From contig MCFE01000729.1 in assembly GCA_002104905.1 (NCBI GenBank), positions 1 through 41,738 on the forward strand: a DNA stretch of 41,738 nt, read 5' to 3'. Shown here piece by piece: positions 1 to 9,877 of this stretch. Positions within the stretch are counted from its first letter, which is position 1. Every line of letters starts with the position of its first letter. The notes below the pieces were generated by a model. It had not been told where the DNA came from. It ran no database searches and saw only the letters and a list, made by a program, of their open reading frames with translations. The DNA is from Basidiobolus meristosporus CBS 931.73. Lineage: Eukaryota; Basidiobolomycota; Basidiobolomycetes; Basidiobolales; Basidiobolaceae. The position numbers were made by a program, and so were the translations under genes.

Positions 1-56
1 ATACTCATCCTATCTACTGACAACTCCTTTTGCATACTTGTGCAACATTTTTCAAA

Positions 57-490
57 TTATCTATTAAACCACTCAGTGACTCCTTTAATCTTGGGGTAAT
101 ATGCCAAGGTTTTCAAATCCTTGATATACTGTATTTCCAGATACACTTTCAATGTCTTTGCCATAAAGTTTGCTTCTTTATCAAATAAAATTGCTACAGT
201 GCATCCAAGTTTCATAAGGGTCTTGTTGTAGTTGATGCCTGCAACTTCTTTTTCACTGGCTACAGGCACAGCTTCAGCAATCAGCTATTAGTGTCATGGT
301 CAATTGCTACTACAATCCAATGGTTGCATTTCCTGATTATTTGCAGTCTTCCAATAAAGTCAATTCTCCATCTCTCAAATAATATTATAGGCTCTCAGGG
401 AGAGAGTTTGGCAATTCTCTGTAGTTGCCCCTGGTTAATTTGGCAATCTGGGGAGGCTTTCATTAGCTTCTCAATGACTTGTTTCATTCT
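57..490 (-). pseudogene. gypsy A integrase catalytic core (broken)
   Basis: The integrase core of element A would join cDNA ends to the chromosome in the nucleus. Minus-strand translation gives a first-Asp region with IDFIG and AIDHDTN (about 300-355), then a stretch with DKEANF where the family has D-R-G-x-x-F (second Asp), then YYPKIKGVTEWFN, which carries the catalytic Glu of the usual NGVTERFN. The stretch 57-269 is open; the part to its right needs frame changes. Lys in place of Asn and Trp in place of Arg near the Glu, and Lys after the second Asp, indicate decay. The C-terminal GPY/F part lies beyond the left edge. Confidence 0.8.
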
Positions 491-493
491 GGG

Positions 494-886
494 CTACCAT
501 GCCCTGGCTTTCACAAGGCTATAGGTTCCTTCAATTGCAAGATGTCCATATCCATTCTGTAGCTTATATATTAAATCCAGGCAAGAAACATAAGGGCAAT
601 AGGCAATAGGGCTTCTGTCAACAATTTGCCAGAGTGTTTCATGCTGTACTACCAATTTACTGGCTTCATCATGGAATCTCTTCTTGATATCTTCATCCAC
701 CTCATTAGGAATGACTTGGTCCTCCAAGTACTTTTCTAATAGGCTAGGCCAATCTGATTCATGCACCAATCTGATTTGTGCAACTTGTGCTAATCTTGAT
801 ATGGCATCAGCAACCATGTTGTTTTTTACAAGGCAGTAGACAACCTCCAAGTCAATTTGCTGAATGTATGCACTCCATCTTGTCAT
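494..886 (-). pseudogene. gypsy A RNase H C-terminus, linker and integrase zinc-binding region
   Basis: An open stretch of 130 residues. It begins with the RNase H tail (TRWSAYIQQIDLEV, then NNMVADAISR, the usual 'N-x-VADALSR' motif), followed by a linker and the H..H part of the integrase HHCC finger (YGHLAIEGTYSLVKARAW). The Cys pair follows in another frame near 440-460, where one Cys appears replaced by Ser. This stretch overlaps the preceding RNase H stretch by 4 bases in a different frame, so a frameshift separates them at about 885. Confidence 0.82.
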
Positions 887-1428
887 TCTTCTAGAGAGTG
901 CCTTCTGGGTAAATATATACTTTGAGAGGCATGTTCAGTCTTCACAGTGCATTTGACTCTTTCAAGATTGCATCTCCATGTCTTCAAACAGTGTATTATA
1001 GAAAGCATCTCCTTCTCATGCACTGGATAGTTTTGTTCTGATGAATTTAGCTTCTTGGATTCAAAGGCAACAGGGTAGTCCTTTCCATCATGTTCTTGAC
1101 TCAACACTCCACCAATTACATAATCTGAAGCATCTATGCACAAAGCAAACTCTTTTCTGAAGTTAGGTATTCCTAAGCATGGCAGCTTAGCAAGTTCATT
1201 ATTGAGCATCTTGAAGGCAGTCATACAAGCTATGTCCCACTTGTAGGTATTGTCTTTCCTGAGGATATCAGTTAAAGGGCCTGCAATACTTGCAAAGGAC
1301 TTGACAAATCCCCAATAATAGGAAACCATTCCAAGGAATGATATGAGCTCTGATATGCCATGGGGCTGCTTCAGATTCTTGATAACTTCAATCTTCTTAG
1401 GGTTGAAGGTTACTCCTGTGCTAGTCAC
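883..1428 (-). pseudogene. gypsy A RT connection and RNase H
   Basis: 181 open residues in frame with the reverse transcriptase upstream, separated by one stop. The N-terminal part (NPKKIEVIKNL, then LISFLGMVSYYWGFV) is the RT thumb/connection. The RNase H core follows with CIDASDYVIGGVLSQ (first catalytic Asp) and the 'NYPVHEKEMLSI' segment (catalytic Glu in the family). RNase H removes the RNA template during reverse transcription in the cytoplasmic particle. A frameshift at the left end cuts it from its last motif. Confidence 0.88.
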
Positions 1429-1440
1429 TATGTGTCCCAG

Positions 1441-2130
1441 CTATTCAATGTGTTCCTTGAGCAATCCACACTGGGGTAGCTTGCCATTAAGCTTGTTCTC
1501 CCTTAGCTTCTTCAAGACCTTTTCAATGTCCACCAAGTGATCCTCTTCTGCCTTGCTGTATATCAACATATCATCTAGGTAGATTATGACAAACTGGTCT
1601 AAGTACTTCTGGATGACAGTTTGCATCAGGGTCATGAATGTTGCAGGGGCATTGGTGAGGCCAAGACTCATGAATAAGTATTTGTAATGTCCATATCTAG
1701 TCCTGAATGCTGTCTTAGGGATGTCTTCTGGTTTCACCCTAATCTGGTTGTATCCTGACATGAGGTCAATCTTCCTGAAAATAGTGGCTCCATTGAGTTG
1801 GTCCAAGAGCTCATCAATCCAAAGTATGGGGTACTTATTCATCACAGCAACTGAGTTGAGGGCTCTGTAGTCAATTAACATCCCAAGTGTTCCATCCTTC
1901 TTCTTCACAAAAAGTACTGGTGCTCCCCAAGGTGACTTGTTGGGTCTGCTGTATCCTTGCTCCAGTAACTGAACTATCTGTTTCTTCATCTCTTCCAACT
2001 CCAATGGACTCATTCTGTAAGGTGTCTTACTCACTGGAGGGCTATCTCCTGTTTCCATGGCATGATCCACATCTCTGACTGGTGGTAGGCTTTCAAGCTC
2101 TTCTGGAAATACATCTGAATACTCCTTCAA
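1441..2130 (-). pseudogene. gypsy A reverse transcriptase
   Basis: 229 open residues holding the RT fingers and palm: SPWGAPVLFVKKKDGTL, the LIDYRALN segment (usual C/R-V-D-Y-R-x-L-N), KIDLMSGYNQIR (first catalytic Asp) and IYLDDMLIYS (the Y-x-DD box), so the catalytic residues survive. It would copy the element RNA into cDNA. In-frame stops precede (2137-2139, TAG) and follow (1441-1443, TAG) it, so the pol frame is otherwise continuous from 2991 to about 886. Confidence 0.92.
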
Positions 2131-2136
2131 AAAAGT

Positions 2137-2991
2137 CTAGACCTTCTGGGGTACTGGAGTGGAGGAATCCTGCTGTAATACTCCCATGCGGAATATTTGG
2201 GTGCCTTTTCTTAGTGCTCTACAGAACTGTGTCTTGCTAAGTTCACTTGTCTCAAACAGACTGGAATTGACCAAGTTAAAATCCAGTCTGGCAGGTAATA
2301 GCTCAGAGGTCTTGGAGTCCTTCATGATCTGAGTAGCATGGGTTCTCCAGTTTATTGATAGATTACAACAAAATAGCCAGGTTTTCCCAAGTACAAGGTC
2401 AAACTTGCAGTTCCCAAATATATAGGCCTGTGGATCTTCTTCATAGGCATTGATCTTCATCCTTACTGGCTGAGTAATAGGGTTGATTATGTGAGAGTTC
2501 CCATCAGCTGTTGAGACTGAAGTTAATTTGGTGGGTTCCAAGTTGATTCTAGCTTTCAAAGTAAATTGCTCTGACATGTACTCATGCAATGCTCCTGAGT
2601 CAATTGTGATCTTGGCAGGTACTCCATTGATTACTCCTTTCATGTATAATAGCTTTCCTGAGTTTGAGATCATCTGGGATAGGTATTCTTCTGTCATGTG
2701 GAAGGTGAGTTCTGAGTCTTGTCCAAGTTCATACTCCATGTTACTATGCTCTATGACCTCAATATGGTTAAAGGTTCCTGACGGTTGGTGTCCATTTCTT
2801 CTCTGAGGGCAGTACTTTGCAATATGTCCCTGCTGGTGGCAATTGAAGCAAGGTCCTTTCTTCATACATTCTTCTGAGAAAGGATTCATCAGCATAGCAT
2901 CTATTTCCATTGACACTGCTTCTGATTGTCTTCTTTCATAGTGACCGTAGCCACACTGATTAGTCATTGTGGGCTTCCCAACTCCAAACAT
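2137..2991 (-). pseudogene. gypsy A gag zinc knuckle and retropepsin
   Basis: 284 open residues. A CCHC knuckle (CFNCHQQGHIAKYC, about residues 48-61) binds the element RNA. The aspartic protease follows with IDSGALHEYM (D-S-G active site intact) and a hydrophobic LVLGKTWL strand typical of the second half of the fold. Protease matures the polyprotein inside the particle. A TAG ends the frame at 2137, and a one-base deletion near 3020, visible against the sister copy at 14155-14200, separates it from the first part of gag. Confidence 0.9.
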
Positions 2992-3041
2992 AGCTGAGTT
3001 AGAGTCAATGGCAATCTTATGGCTTCTTCAATAGTCTGAGG

Positions 3042-3617
3042 TCATATATAATTCACTTCCTTACAGGTTCTTTGTTTCAACCCATCAATAAAGTATTCAA
3101 CTTGATTGAGAGGGTCCATTCTTTCAATTTGCCCAGGTAGACATCTATATTCATGGATGTATTCTTGGACCAATCCTTTCTGTCTGAGTGTCTTCAACTT
3201 TCCTCCTAGTAGTGTCTGTTGGTGTAGAGGTTCAAAGGCATCCTGAATTTCCAACACAAACTCATCCCAGGTAGAGACTGTAGAGCATCACATCATGGTG
3301 GCTGACCTGATCTTGTTGTGGTACCATTGTAAAGTTGAATCTGCCAGGTAAGAGGCTGCATAATGTAGCTTGCTTTCTGGAGCAATTCCCTTAGCCTTGA
3401 AAGCTTCTTCAATTAGGGAGAGCCAAGTTCTCAGGTTTTCATTGACTCTACCATGGTACCAGTTGACCTTGACACTAAAGTTGTTCTTGACAGGGTTTTG
3501 ATGGATTTGGGCCATGGTAGTCATTCCTTGTTGCTGTTGGCTAAGGATCTGGAGTAACTGTTGCTGCTGGGCCAGGATTTGTTGCATAACATTCTTCCAT
3601 TCTGGATTTCTAGACAT
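3042..3617 (-). pseudogene. gypsy A gag, N-terminal part
   Basis: Capsid-type gag. It starts at the ATG at 3617 (MSRNPEWKNVMQQILAQQQQ), with a glutamine-rich coiled-coil-like N-terminus, then the retrotransposon gag core (NLRTWLSLIEEAF, YLADSTLQWY). A stop at 3288-3290 (TGA where the sister copy reads GGA) and one at 3042-3044 interrupt the frame; the parts 3288-3617 and 3042-3257 are in the same frame. The start is chosen because the plus-strand copy at 13565 begins at the same residue. Confidence 0.88.
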
Positions 3618-3663
3618 CTTGATGGAGGCTTCTTCTTTCTTTAGGAGGGGTGTTTCTGGTTAT

Positions 3664-3674
3664 CTCTGCCACCA
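3664..3674 (-). promoter_or_regulatory. primer binding site of gypsy A
   Basis: On the minus strand TGGTGGCAGAG. The sister copy reads TGGTAGCAG at 13508. The latter is complementary to a tRNA 3' end CTGCTACCA, as in initiator tRNA-Met of many eukaryotes (known from other species; the host tRNA is not in view). It is separated from its LTR by an insertion of 222 bp plus a 7-bp duplication. Confidence 0.6.
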
Positions 3675-3675
3675 A

Positions 3676-3911
3676 TGTTACAAGGGTTAAAACTTAAAAT
3701 GGACGAACAAAGATCAAGGCAAAGATCAGATAGGATACAACAAGAGTTGAAAGGATTGGTCTGGACCTTTAACAAAAATTTAGAACAAAAACCTGACAAT
3801 GCCATCAGAGTCTTGCTGCAAGGCAGTCAAAATACTGTCAAGTTTCTTGCCATATAAGGCAATTGGATGTCCTAGCTTGCTGGATCAACTTAAGATAGTT
3901 ATAGTGTTACA
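3676..3911. repeat. 222-bp insertion with 7-bp target duplication between LTR and primer site
   Basis: TGTTACA at 3676-3682 is repeated at 3905-3911, flanking 3683-3904. In the sister copy (13150-13516) the LTR runs straight into the primer site, so 3683-3904 is an insert and TGTTACA, the LTR terminus, was duplicated. The insert carries a small hairpin (TTGCC...GGCAA) near its right end and ends in AGTTATAG. A second, shorter copy ends in the same way at 14516. No coding capacity, terminal inverted repeat or clear pol III box seen. Class unknown; a SINE-like or small non-autonomous element is possible. Confidence 0.7.
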
Positions 3912-4273
3912 GGTCTTGGTATGAGAGTTGTAGAGGAATAGGGAGTTTAGCTGGTATTGTATTCACTAAAACTTGAACTGATCTTTATTGAGATTCCAGC
4001 AGCTCCTTATATAAATTTTGCCAGATGAATTACTAACTAATTATATTTCCTAATGTAGGCTGTGGCTGATGACTCATTTGATTGCATCATTATCACCCAA
4101 TAAGATTGTATCTAATATATCTATTTCTGTCTGATAAGGATCTGCTGAATCATTTGCTGACTAATGCTACTGATCTGATAGATAATACTTATTTACTGAT
4201 AACCTAAGCATGTAACTAACTGATTTGACTAAAAACTGATCCAACTTGAACATTCAAGCAGCAGATTGTAACA
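3905..4273 (-). repeat. 5' LTR of gypsy A
   Basis: Plus strand begins TGTTACAGG and ends GATTGTAACA, giving TG...CA ends with matching terminal repeats. It aligns throughout with the LTR at 13150-13506 on the other strand. It holds a TATA-like ATATAAGG (minus strand) and an AATAAAG polyadenylation-like motif. The base after its right end enters a copia RNase H reading frame. Confidence 0.9.
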
Positions 4274-4543
4274 GTATTTCCTTATTATGGTGCAGCTATT
4301 ACTTGGAATTGCCAGAAACAATAAACTGTGACCCTATCTACAACTGAAGCTGAGTATACGGCTGCTTGTCAAGCAATTAAGGAGGCTATATGGCTACAAG
4401 AATAATTCAAGGGCTTAGACTTTAATTTAAATGAACCAATATGTAATTATATGGATATTCAAAGTTGTTTTTCACTAGCTAGGAATTTACTTAATATGCC
4501 AGAACTAAGCACATAGATATACCACAATACCTTGAGTGGGAAG
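4274..4543 (+). pseudogene. copia X RNase H, left part (split)
   Basis: Plus-strand translation gives GAAITWN, then TVTLSTTEAEYTAACQAIKEA, then a degraded N-x-D-x-Q-S-C segment and a KHIDI-like end, the order of Ty1/copia RNase H. At least three stops lie inside. The left end is cut by the LTR of gypsy A within the 'GYxF' strand; the right end is cut by copia N at 4543. The frame continues at 7844 (GGAAGCTGCACAA), which reads on as E-A-A-Q-N-N-L-V-E-L-V-Y-C-P-T-D-K. Confidence 0.88.
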
Positions 4544-4892
4544 TGTTAATATATTGGAGATATATATTGGAAGTGAATTGGAGAATTATAAGATTTACAT
4601 GATATTCACGGGATGTTCTATTGAGTTGCAACACAGTATTTATACTTATTGCAAGACTACGTAAATGTGACTATTTGGTCATTATTAGGGGAGTCTCAGG
4701 AGTACATGTGCCAAGTTTCAGCTCATTTGGACAAGTTTCAGATTTTCCTAAAATTCTGTACTTCTCTAATTCCTAATAATTAGTAAATATCTTACAAACT
4801 AATTTCCATGTTGATAATCTGAAATATATCATTTCACTAAGTGCTAGTTCATAATATATTAATAATTAGGTAGACTCCTAATTATTTCAACA
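4544..4892 (-). repeat. 3' LTR of copia N
   Basis: Starts TGTTAATATATT and ends ATTATTTCAACA. Followed at 4893 by CTCCCACT, the complement of the purine tract used to prime plus-strand DNA. Same length as the LTR at 7495-7843. Confidence 0.92.
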
Positions 4893-5723
4893 CTCCCACT
4901 AACATAATATATTCATATACTTATGAACTTGCTGTGGTGTTGTGTATCTTGCGGTTGAAATTAAACCTGCAATTAACCATCTAACCTATTAGACTAATGT
5001 ATTCTCCAATATATGTTAAGGATTGCATATTGTCTGTAATAATTAAGTATAAGTCCATACTGTTAATTACATACTTCAGATCAAATTGCTTTGAGTCTGA
5101 ACTCTGATCTCATCACAAATATCTATGAATGAGTATCATCAATTTGATCAGGGTAAACCTTTTCAGATACTGATCAAATCCCGGCATAGTTTATATCATC
5201 AGAGAGCTGCATTCTCAGGCTTTCTGCTGTTTCTTATTTGAGTAAAATTGGTCAGTAATTGGTGAAGTTAGGAAGTAGTCTTCTCTCAATTAGATCTGGA
5301 TCATCCACAGTTCCGGTCTATAGTCTAACTCACTGAGACTATCCTCCATATATCCATAACTGGATCTGGATAGTAACTTTCCTCATATACTCCATATATG
5401 ATCTGCTGAGACCAACAATTGATCAGCATTGTGGTTGCCTTATTCTTTACCGCTTGACCAAGTATTTCCTCTTCTGGACTAGTGCCTTCAATGGTATCTA
5501 GCCTAGCTTTTCTTCATTCCTGATCTGGGATATTGTACTCCCACTGAAACTACATCTTCTGGTGCTTCCTGCCTTCTAAAACTGACGGAGATAGATCATA
5601 TATATCCTTCTGATCTAGGCATAACTTTCTTGGACTGATATCACTGTTACGGTATTCAGATCTTCCCTTTGCATCTTCATAGACTTAATTTGGTATCACA
5701 GCATACCACAGCTTGATTGGCAG
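4893..5723. other. interior of copia N without recognisable coding
   Basis: Apart from the purine-tract complement at its left edge I see no retained reading frame or motif here. By position it should hold integrase-to-RNase H sequence, but no Y-V-DD box or integrase motif can be read, so RT and RNase H appear lost or decayed beyond recognition. Confidence 0.6.
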
Positions 5724-6071
5724 TTAACCATAGAGGCCTAATCCTAAACACAATAGATATGGTCTCATATGTACTATTGCGCTTGAACAATACAACCTGA
5801 TCTGGCACTTTCCAGTTGCGTAAATATACCATAATGGCTCTGATAAGCCACTGTTACTTCTGATAGAACTTTCCAGCATAGAGCTTGGTTGACAGTGCAA
5901 ATAGACAAGTCCATGATCTTCTGGACCCATTATTACCCTTAGGTTGGACCTTGGTACCACTTCTCTAGCCTCCACTGCCAGTAAGTTGACTTCATTGTTC
6001 ACCATAATTGTGATGTTGCCTCTGATTACATAGGTTCTCTTGGACTGCCCTGCTGCTTTCCTTAGCAACAA
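5724..6071 (-). pseudogene. copia N remnant: protease tail and GAG-pre-integrase
   Basis: 115 open residues. Just upstream a D-S-G-A can be read (about 6090). The segment VNLLAVEAREVVPRSNLRVI matches in spacing the copia pattern 'L-T-F-K-E-V-L-Y-V-P-E-I-A-K-N-L-L-S-V'. Then PSSMLESSIRSNSGLSEPLW follows the pattern of PSYLEANISN...ILW in the other copia copies here, where it precedes the integrase zinc finger. The assignment rests on this ordered, weak resemblance. The His residues of the finger are not conserved. Confidence 0.55.
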
Positions 6072-7480
6072 TGCTCCACTATCCTTGTGTGGTAGGATTA
6101 CTGGATCATATCTAGTGTGCTAGATAGTCCAAATCTGGCCTAGGTATCACCTAACTCCATTTAGAAACTGGCAACTTATTGGCAGTAGGTTTTTGTTCCA
6201 TATCTGGTCTTAAAGATGCTGGTTGCTGGAATTTCCTTATTGATCTAGATCTGAACCATACAGGTAGCATATCCACGGTTTGTTAGATCTCCCAGAGTGA
6301 TCAGGAATCTCCTGTCCTTAAAACATATCTATTCTGAGATGTTTCAACCAAATCGGTCATCCATTTGGATCTGGCATAACTTTTCACAGGCTTGATCAAA
6401 TTTGATCAAATAAACTTCCTTAAAAGGCCATTTCTCTCACCATCTTGGTGGCAAATATGATCATTGCAGTTTGGCCGGTAGCTGGGAGCTGTAGGTAACT
6501 TGATCTGATCAAAATAGCATGGTTAACATCTGATCCATGTTAATATAAATGATCCTTCATCACTGTATGTATGTGATATATGTACTAGTGTAGGGCAACT
6601 AGTACACTCGTTGATAGTACTTCATGCATATTCTATAGTGTATATAGAGACTATATGCATATGCTTTGGTCAAAGTCTCCGGTAGCACTTTTCTTGATGG
6701 CGGTAGAAATTCCATGCTTCAACATATATGGATGTATCTCCTCCCACTGTATGTAATACTTGATGTAGACATGTAGCTTGTCTAATAAGTGTCTCACAGA
6801 GCCCCAGGATCATTGGTACTGGAAATAGTACCACTGATATATCATGCGTACCACTCCTAAGTTGGCATATCTGAGATCATTGATCTTTGGCCAAATAAAT
6901 AGGTATTATATATCATTTTGATCCTCAGAGTTTGGGCAAGCTGATCCATACATCTGTTGGCAAATTCAGCTCCAAACCAGGGCAGCAGGTGGCATCAAAG
7001 TGTTTGCGCATCATTTCATTTGAGGTAACTACAGACTTATGTAAATTCACTGCAGCAATGTGGGCACTTCATCAACTGAAGTAGTCTAATCCAAATCTAG
7101 GTATATGTGGATATTCAATATAGATCCATCATGTGGTGATAATAAGGATCATAGCATTAATACATATATCATGTAAGATGCCCCTTATTGATCTTGACTC
7201 CTTGCTGGGATTACGCATTTTCTCAAAGCTTCATCCTTCTGCATATTCCATAACTTTTGAAATTTGTCCAACATGATCTCCTTGACATATGACCTTTTTC
7301 TTTGCTTAGTGTCTTCTTTAAGGGCAAAGGCCTCTCTCTCCAAAACAATATATCCCATCTAGCAGTTCTTTGCAGCGGCAGTACTTATCTATCTTTTGTA
7401 ACTTCAGGTAAACCAGGCGGTCTTTCTCCAGATTAAGACACAGCACTAGAGCAAAGTAGACAACCAAGATAAAGCAAGCT
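6072..7480. other. interior of copia N, decayed gag region
   Basis: Near the primer site the minus strand encodes M-S-P-K-L-A-L-S, as in the other copia gags, then stops. Around 7360 a segment RWDILFWRERPLPLKK resembles GLWDIVMGEECPPKN of the copies at 17095 and 33950, and an open stretch LEREAFALKEDTKQRKRSY overlaps it in another frame. Between 6100 and 7200 no zinc knuckle was found. Confidence 0.5.
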
Positions 7481-7494
7481 TGGGGCTCATAACC
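7481..7494 (-). promoter_or_regulatory. primer binding site of copia N (half-tRNA type)
   Basis: Minus strand GGTTATGAGCCCCA directly after the LTR end. It is complementary to the anticodon arm of initiator tRNA-Met (GGGCTCATAACC in yeast), the half-tRNA priming known for Drosophila copia. The same motif follows the LTRs at 16958, 26251 and (minus) 34101. Confidence 0.8.
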
Positions 7495-7843
7495 TGTTGA
7501 AATATTAGAGAGATATATTGGAAGTGAATTGGAGAGTTATAAGATTTACATGATATTCACGGGATGTTCTATTGAGTTGCAACACAGTATTTATACTTAT
7601 TGCAAAACTACGTAAATGTGACTATTTGGTCATTATTAGGGGAGTCTCAGGAGTACATGTGCCAAGTTTCAGCTCATTTGGACAAGTTTCAGATTTTCCT
7701 AAAATTCTGTACTTCTCTAATTCCTAATAATTAGTAAATATCTTACAAACTAATTTCCATGTTGATAGTCTGAAATATATCATTTCACTTAGTGCTAGTT
7801 CATGATATACTAATAATTAGGTGGACTCCTAGTTATTTCAACA
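7495..7843 (-). repeat. 5' LTR of copia N
   Basis: Starts TGTTGAAATATT, ends GTTATTTCAACA. Followed by the second copy of the GGAAG target duplication (7844-7848). Confidence 0.93.
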
Positions 7844-7990
7844 GGAAGCTGCACAAAATAACTTAGTAGAGTTAGTATACTGTCCAACAGACAAAATGGT
7901 GGCAGATATATTAGCAAACCATTATCTAGGCCACAATTTGAGAATCTCAGAAAAGAATTAGGACTAAGAAGTAATTTGGCTGAGGGAGAG
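7844..7990 (+). pseudogene. copia X RNase H, C-terminal part
   Basis: Continues the frame cut at 4543. Reads N-N-L-V-E-L-V-Y-C-P-T-D-K-M-V-A-D-I-L, the conserved end of copia RNase H (compare LVYCPTDEMIADIF near 30210-30250), then a short tail and the purine tract TGAGGGAGAG at 7981-7990. Removing copia N plus one GGAAG rejoins the two halves, which fixes the insertion order. Confidence 0.9.
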
Positions 7991-8352
7991 TGTTGAAATA
8001 TTGGAATATTTGATATCATTCAGCAGTTAAAATTTACTTAGCAATTCTGTTTTGGTCACTGTAGAACTACCCTACAGCCCTAGCTTTGCCACTTTCCTTA
8101 GATCTATGATGCTATGATTATTCCCCTTTGGTCAAGATCAAAACAGCACTTTAACCAAGCATTATATACTTACCTTGAAACTGTTACAGAATGCTGCTGA
8201 GTGTTGAGAAGCTCTCCTTACTTGGTGATTGAGTTGTATTACTTCTACAAAGGTAGAAATACTGAGCTTCCTTATGAATGAATATTAGTTCAACTGTTGC
8301 CACTATTTCTTGATAAGCTCCTTATATCTGAGTCACCTCTTAAATTGCAACA
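7991..8352 (+). repeat. 3' LTR of copia X
   Basis: Begins TGTTGAAATATTGG directly after the purine tract and ends AAATTGCAACA, giving TG...CA ends and 362 bp, close to the other copia LTRs. The interior differs from the N and D families. The flank after it begins GATTG; the partner flank lies off the left edge. Confidence 0.75.
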
Positions 8353-8367
8353 GATTGAATACAATAT

Positions 8368-9877
8368 ATGAAGGAAGAGAGACCATGTGCCCATTGTGGC
8401 AAGCCTCTGAGCCAGGAAGGATGCAGAGGGCATAGGAAGTATTATTTAGATCATGGCCAGTATCTTACTATAGAAGTTAGATTTGAGCATTCATCAGTCA
8501 ATGGTGTACCAGCAATACTTTTCCAGCCCTGGATAATTCTATACAGGTGCCCTGTTGTACTTGTCACCATGTTCAAACACATGTGGTTGAGTTGCTCACA
8601 CCTATGCCTCCTGAATATGACCAACTGAGTGATAGCTCTGACAAAGAAGACTCACAGATGGATTGTGAGCCTATCTCCCCTCACAACAATACACTTCAGG
8701 AGCTAAGCAAAATCCCAATTTACAATCAGGTAACACCAATGGAAAAAATGCCAAGGATACTTGATGAAGTCAAGTGATCCTAATAGTCAATTTAATTCTG
8801 AAGTATGCTATCTGGTGGCTAGAGAGGTGGCATTCTTCCCTCAATATCAGTAATGGGAGCTTTTAGTATACACCGCTACTTCTTTCAAGAGCCATTCTGA
8901 GATGCAAATTTCCATGTACTTACCACAAATGGCATATCATTATGCAGCTGGCAACATTCAACAACAAAACCATCCTGTTACAAGCATGTCTTAGCATTTT
9001 CATGAGTTTCAGAACAGAATATGCCACCATTGCAAGGTGTCCAACTTGTCAGGAATCCACCATCACATGTGAAAAGCATTGCTCACACTCTGAGTATATC
9101 CCAGTAACACCCTGTCTAAAGAAACTTATGCAGACTGGCAGATATTGTGATGCTATGACAAACTGCACTCAGTATCAATCAAGCGCAAACATTTGCAATA
9201 TATCAGATGACAAACATTACAAATGATTCAGAAGCAAAGACTACATCTAAAGTACATGTAACCATGCCTTTGCCTTGACATTTGACAACCTTTTGTTGAA
9301 CAGATACTCTGCCTGCAAATCCTGCTGACTACTGTTCCCCATCAACATAGAGCTGTTGGCAATCTTGCAGTATTAGAGCAGATATCTGTTGGTGATTGCA
9401 TTGATATCTGGACCTATATCACTATCCAACATGCCTACCTGACTGAATTCATTGCTGTATGAACACTGCTTGCTTTCAAGTGGAACATTAATAAATGGCC
9501 ATCATATAAAAGTACACATCATTTTTGATGTTTGATATAACTTAGCCATCAGCAAGATAGCTGGCTTTTCTGGGCACAATGGGTGGGTAAATATCAAAGA
9601 GTATCTGCTCCTTAGGTGCTACACACAAGCTCCAATCAATATGTTTACATACATGCAACAATACAGTTGTAAGGACTGGTTGAACTGGATATACATTCAT
9701 TCATGTAAGTGTCTGAAGCCATTTCTGTCAGGAGTACATAGTATTCACTGGAAGTTATATGTTGATATTGCAGGAATATTTTTCCAGAAGCATATAACCA
9801 ATGTAAACTTGATGCATCTGCAGCATTTACACAAGGAGTTTGTGACAGGCTATGAGTTGCTACCTAATGAAAAATAA
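8368..9877 (+). pseudogene. CACTA-type (tnp2 family) transposase relic T1, N-terminal to middle part
   Basis: Degenerate DNA transposase in several frames. In order: a Cys/His segment PCAHCGKPLSQ..H (8380-8430), an acidic stretch with SDSSDKEDSQ (8615-8660), a CPTCQ...PVTPCLKKLMQTGRYCDAM segment (9035-9160) matching the tnp2 pattern 'CP.C....F..IPLGPQLQALW', then NLAISKIAGFSGHNG (about 9545-9590), corresponding to 'DMPA..K..G..GHNG', and CKDWLNWIY...KEFVTGYELL (9668-9860). Such enzymes move CACTA elements by cut and paste. Many stops and shifts; no terminal inverted repeats found. The family match is from remembered patterns, not a search. Confidence 0.62.

Larger units (their letters stand above)
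1..4273 (-). mobile_element. Ty3/gypsy retrotransposon A, 5' portion (runs off left edge)
   Basis: Read on the minus strand this is, in order, 5' LTR (3905-4273), primer site (3664-3674), gag, zinc knuckle, protease, reverse transcriptase, RNase H and integrase, the order of a Ty3/gypsy element. The 3' end and 3' LTR lie left of the window. The polyprotein is broken by several stops and at least two frameshifts, so this copy is dead. Its LTR abuts a copia RNase H reading frame at 4274, so it inserted into that older element. A related copy lies on the plus strand at 13150-14428. Confidence 0.92.
4544..7843 (-). mobile_element. copia element N, complete with LTRs but mostly decayed inside
   Basis: Two 349-bp LTRs (4544-4892, 7495-7843; about a dozen differences by eye) are flanked by the direct repeat GGAAG (4539-4543, 7844-7848). 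The primer site at the right (GGTTATGAGCCCCA on minus) and the purine tract at the left (AGTGGGAG on minus) set a minus orientation. The 2.6-kb interior begins with the same six residues as the other copia gags (M-S-P-K-L-A), has a degraded RWDILFW segment and a remnant of protease tail plus GAG-pre-integrase (5724-6071). I see no reverse transcriptase or RNase H. It inserted into copia X. Confidence 0.88.

Noticed and set aside
3676-4273. A single 598-bp LTR for gypsy A
   Set aside because: The sister copy has a 357-bp LTR running into the primer site; the extra piece is a separate insertion with its own duplication.
4893-7494. Copia N as a purely non-coding TRIM/LARD
   Set aside because: Traces of gag start, protease tail and GAG-pre-integrase can be read, so the interior derives from a coding copia.
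8368-8628. Host zinc-finger gene (PCAHCGKPL...H)
   Set aside because: The following 1.2 kb in several frames follows the order of a tnp2 transposase, and the frame is quickly lost.
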